Shown here: piece by piece, positions 57,001 through 64,000 of the stretch
How the letters are laid out: each line of letters starts with the position of its first letter
How positions within the stretch are numbered: the first letter of the stretch is position 1
NCBI GenBank assembly: GCA_030248065.1
Contig: JASAMV010001212.1
Location: 31,877 to 95,876 of the forward strand
Source of the DNA: Rhynchonema sp. JSB1_4
Taxonomy: Eukaryota; Nematoda; Chromadorea; Monhysterida; Xyalidae
Direction of reading: 5' to 3'
Length of the DNA: 64,000 bases
The notes under the pieces: model-generated
Seen by the model: the letters and a program-made list of their open reading frames with translations, nothing else
Databases searched by the model: none
Told to the model about the DNA's origin: nothing
Made by a program: the position numbers and the translations under genes

Positions 57001-58321
57001 CAAGGGATACGGCGGAATTGTCAGGATATTGCTTTGTTGTGATGCAGGTATGCACAAAGACAAACCCACGTATTCAATCTCGTTCTTATCAAATTCGCGT
57101 AAGATGAACACGAGATCGGAGCTGCTCAGAACCGATGTAGTGCACTGCAAAGACTCCTTCTGAAACAATCACGTCATGAAGCGAACCACAACAAGAACGG
57201 TCTCTCAGATAATGACTGGGATGGGAACCAAGCTCGCCCCCTCTTGATGGTAGCACTTTTAACTCTATAGGTTTGGAAATTGGCCGACATGTAGGTAAAA
57301 CCGATGATGGAGTGGGAAGTGCCGATAGTGCCGTGGCGTCTGATTTGCATTTTGGGAAGCAAATATAGAAAAACCTAAAAAAGTTTTGTGACAAAACTGC
57401 ATGCGTGGCTTCTGGCCTTGCCGTCGTAAGACCACCTTCAATGGTAACGTAAGACCACCACCTTGAGCCACACTCATTCAGCGTAAGATTTTCTACACAT
57501 TGGTGTATCTTTGAAAGGTTACACCTTAGCTAGTGTATGTGATACACGAGTGAGTATTTCATTCAGATGTGCAAGTGCGAGCGCAGGACAAGATCGGCAA
57601 CACTGCATTGCACTGGGCGAGCATGAAACATCATCTTTCGATTGTGTCCGCGTTGGTGCAGACTGGAGCCGACATCGGTGCACGGAACGATTGCAAATGC
57701 ACTCCTCTACATGAAGCGTGTCGCAGGGGTAACGCAGATATTGTGAAGACTTTGTTGTCGGGCAAGAAAAAGAGCAAGGAACTGTGCAAGATAGTTGCCC
57801 TGAAAGACGAAAAAGATCGCAACGCATTCGAAATGACATTGGAGTGCGCCAGACAAATGCCGACTGCTAGCAAATACACGGATATCCTCAGACTGCTGGC
57901 GCCTCATGTTGATGTGAACGAACAGGACAACACGCGGTGGGCTTAATCTACACATCAGAGGAATTAGAGCGATATAGAATGCGAAGAATTCGGAGCAAAA
58001 GTATTAAGCAAAATTTCACGAAGTTGAAAGCATTTGACTGGTCGCATCATAAGAAAATGTTCGACTACCGCCAAAAACCTGATAAAAATTTGTAACAACA
58101 AAATTCCATTGCGCAGGTTTCAAAACAATGCACTCCACCGCGCCGTTCTTGATGATCGGCCTCACCTCATTCGAGTGCTGATTGAATGCGGTGCTGACAC
58201 GGAATTGTCGAATCGTTTGTGTCAGACGCCGCTCAGCCTGGCGCATTTGAAGAAACGCACCAAATGCTTTGCGGCGCTGCTTGATTGTGGCGCTGATGAT
58301 ACGCTGTTGTACCTGTCTTGA
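54061..58321 (+). CDS. RING-finger and ankyrin-repeat protein (probable E3 ubiquitin ligase)
   Basis: Six in-phase exons (54061-54105, 55033-55211, 56443-56722, 56774-57047, 57567-57936, 58117-58321) give 450 residues. The first intron splits an N-terminal RING: LCVICHDKQ from exon 1 and ASVLFVPCGGLRCC...CCPVCLAEVK from exon 2, resembling the mind-bomb type; the usual His after PCG is Gly here, so the metal ligand set is altered. A Ser-rich linker and a predicted helical segment (about 75-170) follow, then ankyrin repeats (GNSALYVAVEHNSVKCVKVLL, TPLMLAARKGY, GNTALHWASMKH, TPLHEACRRGN) and a last repeat in exon 6. A RING plus ankyrins suggests a substrate-binding ubiquitin ligase. Alternative stops after 56743 and 57943 occur when introns are kept. 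Introns 1 and 2 hold transposons. Confidence 0.82.
54194..54865. mobile_element. Degenerate CAGGGTTGGGC-type element in RING-ankyrin intron 1
   Basis: Left tip CAGGGTTGGGCAAAAAG and right tip CCAGCCCTG; no matching 8 bp duplication (CCCTCGGG against CCCGCTGG). The core differs from the intact copies. Confidence 0.5.
55742..56149. mobile_element. hAT-like MITE, TIR CAGTGGCGTCGTTA, in RING-ankyrin intron 2
   Basis: Ends CAGTGGCGTCGTTA and AACGACACCTCTG have a perfect 8 bp duplication CTTCAGGG (55734-55741, 56150-56157). GGGGGTATGGGAAA units lie inside. Confidence 0.88.
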
Positions 58322-58325
58322 AACG

Positions 58326-58331
58326 AATAAA
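58326..58331 (+). terminator. AATAAA poly(A) signal of the RING-ankyrin gene
   Basis: AATAAA 5 bases after the stop codon at 58319-58321. Confidence 0.65.
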
Positions 58332-59274
58332 AAGCGTCATGGTCATATGGACTGTGCTTTCATTACCGACATAGTCACAACATCGTCGTTAACCACAGAA
58401 CCATAAACATTCCAAGTTCAACGTTATTCTTCTTCGTTTTTGCACATAACCTATACCAGATAAAGGCAAACTGCACCAACACGAGCCCGACTTCGAAAGT
58501 GGTGTGCATTCAAAACGAAAAGAAAGAGAAAATCATCATGCTCCACTTTGTATTCTTCAACGTGTAACAATTCCCAAATCAGCAGCCACGTCAGAATGTT
58601 TCACTATTCTGCCAGCTGCGAAATCGAGCTCATGTTGGTGTACATACAGTAGTTTGCCTTTACCTGTTGCGTGGCAGAAACGAATATCTTCTCCGACTAT
58701 CAAATACATAAACATTTATCGTACACTGAAACTGACAGTTCCGCGCAGAGGGGAATGTGTTTGAAGGAGCCTCCATAGTTAAGCTCACATACTTGGCACT
58801 GGTCAAACGACCGAATCTGTTACTGATAGAAAAAACGATTGTCTCCTTTTTATTCAATCCTGTAGTTTGTTTCACAGCTCATGCACGCTCAACTCACTCA
58901 AACAGCTAAATCCAATCGACGACTGCATTGCCACTGGCCTATGTACTGTGTATATATTGTGCAAGCTCCAACTGTATGTACGGAATGTATTTCTACCACC
59001 TGGCACTGCCAAGGCAACAAATACAAAACTCAGCTGGAACCAGCACCAACACTTGGTCAACATGAACCACGGCTGTATATACTATATGAAGGCAATATTT
59101 TTGGCACCCGACCACGGCAAAGTTGTATATACGCACACGCTCTGATGGATTGTTCTTGAAATTCCATGCTAAAAAATCAAACGCAACGCCTGATTGAGCA
59201 CATTGTATTCTGAAAATCGTCCTGTCGGCTTGAAACCAATAGACGTTTACTGAGCGCTGGTGAGATTATTCAAA
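58332..59274. other. Interval between the two ankyrin genes
   Basis: No exon was recognised. The two overlapping open frames near 58870-59160 have no family resemblance. The promoter of the next gene should lie in its right half. Confidence 0.5.
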
Positions 59275-62197
59275 ATGTCTTGCCAACTCGGCTCTACTAC
59301 TAGCAGATCATCATCGCAACAAAATCATAACGTTCGCGACTCACTTCGTTGTGGCAATAAGAAATGTGCTAAGTCGGTGGTGGGCTACAAGAATGTGCTG
59401 TGCAATTGGTGCGGAAAGTGGGTGCACGTGGCCACTGAGGAAATGGTCGAGAAAGCAAATGAGTGAGTGACACGGATTTTTTTATCATATTCGCTTTGTT
59501 TGGCTTGCAATTTTTTCAGGTTTTATGATTCAGGCTGCTCGATGTCTAGCTGGGTGTTGATGTCCCCCTGACCTCGATGTTCCTCTGATGGGAAAGTGTG
59601 TCAGGGATACAAAATACAGTTGCATGCCAATCGACGAAGCGCCTTGCGGCTTGCTATATCTGACAAAAATCATATACATCGAATCGGCTATCACGAATCA
59701 CCATCGGCGGCATCGGGGGAGATCAAAAATGGATAAACACTTTCATTTTGCCCGGATGCTGCCGATGGTGATTCGTGATGGCCGATTCAGAGTACACGCC
59801 CTCCATTGGTTACTTTCAGCAAGCAGGAACAACCCAAAGTCGATTGGCATGCAACTACGCGGCATATGAAGGTGATTTCATGTCAGGGGGACATCGACAC
59901 CCAGGGGGACATTGGGATTTAATGAGGGTATATCTGCTGGACCTGATGTGATTTTGAGAAGACGGCACACAAGAATTTCCCACCACATCGTTACTATCTG
60001 ATCGAGCCCAGGGTATCTACTCATTAAGCAGATCTGAGAACAAAGAACAAATTCTCGCGCGCTGATTGGTCCACGTATGTTCAAAAGCCAATCAGCGCTC
60101 GATAATTTGTTCTTTGTTCTCTGAGAGAACGAAGTATAGTTAGGCCTTAAAGGGTGTGTCTAACGTCTCTTAACCCCATGTTTTATGAGGTGCAATCGAA
60201 AGATGACCTCGACAGCCCGCCGTGTGCAAAAAACCGCGTCTTGTAGCTCGCTAAATCGCGAAATCTTGAGGGTTACTTTTCGAATTAAATCAATTTCCGG
60301 ACACAAAACTCCAGGCGCTTTTGAGTGGGCGCTACTCACGTTTGGCGTTTTTCTGCTGAAACATTGCATGTTTAAGCGCGGCTCAGCCGCCTATACAATG
60401 CAGGTAGACGCTCAACACACACCGCTCTGGCTGCTGGCTTGACTGTGGACACAATGAATGTTTCATTTAACACATAGAAGCTGGTTTGTGAGTGTTTCGC
60501 TTCGTAGCTCTTTTCCGTCTGCTCAGTCTGAATTTTGTGTCCGGAAATTGATTTTATTCGAAAAGTAACCCTCAAGATTTCGCGATTTAGCGAGTTAGAA
60601 GACGCGGCTTTTTGCACACGGCGGCCTTTCGGGGGCATCTTTCAATTCCACCCAAAAAACATGGGGTTAGGAGACGTTAGACACACCCTTTAATAGAACA
60701 ATGCAGTCCCTGCAATGACATTGTCTTCATACACATATTGTTGCTTTCAGGTCAATTTGGGAGGAAAACTGTTCTCATCTGAAAGATTCAAGAATGTCAA
60801 AATACGAACCAGCCAGCTACCGGTGCGACGGCTCACCAGAGTGCAGAAACGCAACTAAACGGCGCATTTCCATTATACGAGATTGGAGCTCGACGGAAGA
60901 GCACGAGTTCAAAGTTCTTCAGCTGAACATCGATATTTTCACGGACGGTGAAGGGAACAAACTGAAGAAATTGCGATATTTCATGGCGCTGAATCGCATC
61001 GGTGTCGCTGCCATACAGGAAGTGTGCGATAAGAACTACAGATATGACAATACTATCACACCGCGGTATCTGAATCGATTGAAAGAACGTTTCGAGTCCT
61101 TCCCAAACTACGAGTGCATTTGGAACGACGAAACGAAGAAGAAAAATCTATGTTTTCTTATCCGCAAGTCGTTGCGTCGACGAGACCAGATTTTGCAAGA
61201 CGATCTCAGCCTTTCCGCATCGGACAAGATTCAAGCACAAGCAATTGAAATCAGACCAAACGCGAAGGAGCCAGAGCTGAATCTCACGCTTGTCAACGTC
61301 TACATAACTGGACGCAACAAAGTGCCGATAAAAAATATGCTGACACAATTTGAAGATGGCAACGCGCTGATTGTGGGCGATCTGAATGCCCATCACAAAA
61401 ACTGGTTTTCAAACGCGGTCAATAAGCCGAGAGGCAATGGAATTGCCAAGGAGCTGGATGATAACATAAGCTGGTCCATTGAGAACAATAAGAAGTATCC
61501 GACGTTCTTCCATTGGAATGTTCCTCATAGCCCAAGTTCAATCGACCTCACTCTCGCCACCAAACATCTCAAAGACAAAATGTCGATCGACTGGCAAGTG
61601 CACGGCAGCATCGACTCTGATCACCAGCCAATCGTAATCACTTTGACGCCAAAAGTTGATGACGAACCCAAAAATGAACCCAGTCCCAATCCAACGCCAA
61701 TTCAAACACCTGATGTTTCGCCGAGAACTCGTGCTGAAGATGGACCTGATGGAGTCAGTGATGAACGACCATCAAGGGACTTGGTTGGTGTTGCTGAGCC
61801 AAACATACCACCAACCGAAAACGCGCAGAGATCGATTACACCACCAGATCAGGTAGCAGCGGAAGTGCAAGAAAGGTCACGAAGTGAAGCTGCACATCGT
61901 GACCCCGTCGGCTGTCCAAATCTTGTTCGTGTACTGATCGAATGCGGTGCCAACATGGAACTATCAAATGGATTTGGTCAGACTGCACTGGAACTGGCCC
62001 GATCCAAACGACGACCCAACTGTCTGGCCGCCCTGCTTGACTGCGGTGCAGACGCCAGGTCGTTGTACGGGCCGTCCACTGACATATTGCCCGTGCATGA
62101 GGGCTGTGATGTGATGGACTGTAACGGGATATACAACGGCACTCACACCGGAATCGAAATCGCGAAGGAAGCTCTTGAAGATGATGGTGACCAATGA
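59275..62197 (+). CDS. Zinc finger, LINE-type endonuclease (EEP) and ankyrin chimeric protein
   Basis: Two exons, 59275-59462 and 60751-62197, joined in phase (GA|G TCA), give 544 residues. Exon 1 encodes a zinc-finger-like CGNKKCAKSVVGYKNVLCNWCGKWVH, completed in exon 2 by further Cys (ENCSHL, YRCDGSPEC), like the PHD-type finger ahead of the endonuclease in CR1/jockey-group LINEs. An endonuclease/exonuclease/phosphatase domain follows (about 118-360), with the catalytic set visible: LQLNI (Asn122), QEV (Glu153), GDLNAHH (Asp273, Asn275), SSIDL (Asp328) and SDHQP (Asp353, His354). After a Pro/Ser-rich linker come ankyrin residues (about 442-500, VLIECGANMELSNGFGQTALELA) matching the last exon of the RING-ankyrin gene. 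No reverse transcriptase is present. The intact frame and complete active site argue for a working gene. The native substrate is unknown. Confidence 0.82.
59561..59893. repeat. Inverted repeat TGTCCCCCTGAC in the intron of the chimera gene
   Basis: TGTCCCCCTGAC and its complement GTCAGGGGGACA enclose an inner inverted pair (CGGCTATCACGAATCACCAT with ATGGTGATTCGTGATGGCCG). It looks like an old MITE, but no target duplication is visible. Confidence 0.55.
60151..60689. mobile_element. piggyBac-like MITE, TTAA-flanked, TIR AGGGTGTGTCTAACGTCTC
   Basis: Left AGGGTGTGTCTAACGTCTC and right GAGACGTTAGACACACCCT have TTAA on both sides (60147-60150, 60690-60693). Arms of about 150 bp pair (CGTGTGCAAAAA, CAAGATTTCGCGATTTAGCG). 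It sits in the intron of the endonuclease-ankyrin gene. Confidence 0.82.
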
Positions 62198-62571
62198 AGG
62201 TATACATAATCAATCTCACTCAACGGCTCCAAGTTTCGCTGCTGCGTTTGTTGTCATGCGATCTGCAGTGTGTTCCGGAACGTTTTGAAATTATTGAAGG
62301 CATTGTGTCAACTTTACACCACAATCGGTCTTTTCTCTGGCATATCTTTCCAGATACAATCAAATGAACATCCATTCTACATACATAACTAGATTTTCAT
62401 ATACAAACAGTCTGGATCTAGATCAACAAATGTTTCACAACTTCGGGATACAAATATTTCAGCAATTTGTCAGACCGCGCAACACCAACAGCACGACTTG
62501 CCATATTTGGCAGGTCGATTCACCCACGACGGGAAGTTCACGTTCGGACACAGTTTCTGCGAAATTTAAAT
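62198..62571. other. Short interval between convergent genes
   Basis: Lies between the ends of the endonuclease-ankyrin gene (plus) and the PPPDE gene (minus). Nothing further was recognised in it. Confidence 0.5.
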
Positions 62572-63170
62572 TTATGATATAAAAATAGGAGTATTGTTCA
62601 CCAAATTTGTCAGGTTTCCAACAACCTTTGCCAGTTTTTTGCTGTAGTCGTTACAGTTACGACAGACGGCATTGTAGCCTCCACTGTCGTCAAACTGCTG
62701 TTGCAGCTCGACGACGATCTGTTCGATTTGCTCGTAGCTCAGTTGAGAGCGACAAAAGTATATTTCATTTCTGAATGGAATCCGTTTGCATCTTGTCTTT
62801 CGTAAAACAAGAACAATGCTGAAAACCAACGTGAGCTGAACGTTGCTGCTCCGCATTTCTTCTCCCAGACGGCCGGCCGGTTTCACAAGCACAATGGCGG
62901 AATCTTCACCAACGCCAACGCCGAAGTTGACTTCTGCAACAGTGTATGACCAAATTTAAGCCGAAGCGAGAAATAAAATCTGATGATCGAAGCAATTATT
63001 TTCTAACGCACCGATATCGTACACAACTACGGCGCTGTGATACGGTCCGCAACCTATTTGGTAGCAGGCTCTGGCTGACTGACTCAACAGTTCGTACACG
63101 AACAAGTACACATCCGTTCCACCCACACCACCCCTCGATGGCTGCAGTTCGTTCGGATCTATTTGTGAGC
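62572..63170 (-). CDS. PPPDE/DeSI-like thiol peptidase, 3' part
   Basis: Two minus-strand exons, 63012-63170 and 62572-62933, joined in phase (ATC G|AA). The frame gives GGTDVYLFVYELLSQ, then GPYHSAVVVYDI with the catalytic His, VNFGVGVGED, a segment rich in hydrophobic residues (QLTLVFSIVLVL) where relatives have a short loop, and LSYEQIEQIVVELQQQFDD, YNAVCRNCNDYSKKLAKVVG with the catalytic Cys in NCN, then a short end. This matches the DESI2 pattern. The family removes SUMO or related modifiers, or cleaves ubiquitin or S-acyl groups, depending on the member. The exon at 63170 begins with a split codon, so at least one 5' exon lies further right and was not found. It is a paralogue of the domain at 42747-45157, but with the active site kept. 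Confidence 0.72.
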
Positions 63171-64000
63171 CTGTGTGTTTACAAACAGAACTTGAAAAAG
63201 ATTATCAAGATGTTCCAGAAGAAACGGTTATCATGTAAACACAACCAGCTGTATTAATCGTGAAAACCATCACATTCGAGCACTCGACTTTGACTGCTTT
63301 TTGACTACGACTTAACAAAAAGCGAACTGGGACTTCTCCTAGTGTGACCGCTCTAATTTCGATGTATGCTGTTGATCGATTGTGGGGGAACATTGCTAGA
63401 TGTGTAAGTTGGATGAAATTAGTATTTCATTTCCATCCCAACATGCGGTTCATGGATGATCCTAATGTCCTCGTGGTCGCAATATGTGGTATTTGCCTAC
63501 GAAACTGGGCTAAATGCTGCTCTGTGAAACTAACATGTGCTAAAAACTGATCTACCTGGGATACAGTGCACTGTTGCAATGCTGCAGCTGTCGGCAAATG
63601 GGATTGAGCTTCGGTTACCGTAACCCAACTGGATGTCCGCAAACAGCAGGTAGAACACAACACCAGCTACGGACATGCTGATAACTGTGTTATGCTGAGT
63701 GCTTTTGGAAAAGTTTGAGCCAGTTGAACGTGAAGAAAATTGGTTACAATGTCTTGCGGGCCTTTTGCGCTTTGGATTAATTTGCCCCAGTGACGTGAGC
63801 ATAGCCTTATGCCTAAGTGTAGGGTTTAGACTTAGGCCTTGGCTTGGCATTAGGCTGAGGGCTAGGATGACCCTTTCTGATGGAACCACAGCCGCGTGGA
63901 ACAACGACTGCATCTTTTAGTGGGCGCAGGCCTCTTTGTGTGGATACTGTATACGTACGTGGAATTTGATCGCACCTGGCCTTTGAGGCTGTTCTGTTTA
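63171..64000. other. Right end, 5' region of the PPPDE gene
   Basis: Should contain the missing 5' exon or exons of the minus-strand PPPDE gene; no convincing Met exon in phase was found. 63800-63870 has short CTTAGGC/GGCTTGG repetitions. Nothing else was recognised. Confidence 0.4.

Overview
The window is animal nuclear DNA, most likely from a nematode. Its genes are split by short GT-AG introns with a TTTTCAG-like acceptor. They include two cysteine-rich CX-module membrane proteins and a ShKT-domain secreted protein, both typical of nematodes, beside conserved splicing genes. The species cannot be named. More than half of the window is repeats, and many are intact enough to show both terminal inverted repeats (TIRs) and exact target-site duplications (TSDs).

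Layout. 225-7356 (minus) is the pre-mRNA splicing factor CDC40/PRP17, running off the left edge. A 3.9 kb nest of hAT-like elements (7463-11335) sits 107 bases upstream of its start codon. After a gene-free interval with a hairpin cluster comes SF3B2 (13937-21555, plus, 20 exons). So two spliceosome genes lie head to head. Next are two tandem paralogous genes for membrane proteins with a CX module (22508-25589 and 27092-31900). A decayed copy of the SF3B2 3' end lies between them, so the duplication unit included the end of SF3B2. 31.9-37.4 kb is nested transposons, including a tRNA-derived fold-back insert. A frameshifted eEF1A pseudogene (37450-39076, minus) and a secreted phospholipase A2 (39671-41050) follow.

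Right part. 42747-45157 is a PPPDE (DeSI-like) gene whose catalytic Cys position holds Tyr and whose first coding exon carries a 517 bp transposon. Then come a ShKT protein (45863-46135, minus) and a mucin-like protein with about 35 copies of a 7-residue repeat (47319-48399, minus). Another transposon field covers 48.7-54 kb. 54061-58321 encodes a RING-ankyrin protein. 59275-62197 encodes a zinc-finger protein with a LINE-type endonuclease domain fused to an ankyrin segment like the last exon of its neighbour. A second PPPDE gene, with its catalytic residues intact, lies at 62572-63170 (minus) and its 5' end is unresolved.

The strongest unexpected results are the many non-autonomous hAT-like families with 8 bp TSDs and readable nesting order, the LINE-endonuclease/ankyrin chimera, the transposon inside a coding exon of a predicted pseudoenzyme, and the two alternative tails of the second CX gene. 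All gene models were spliced by eye from reading frame, splice sites and remembered family sequence; no search or transcript evidence was available.
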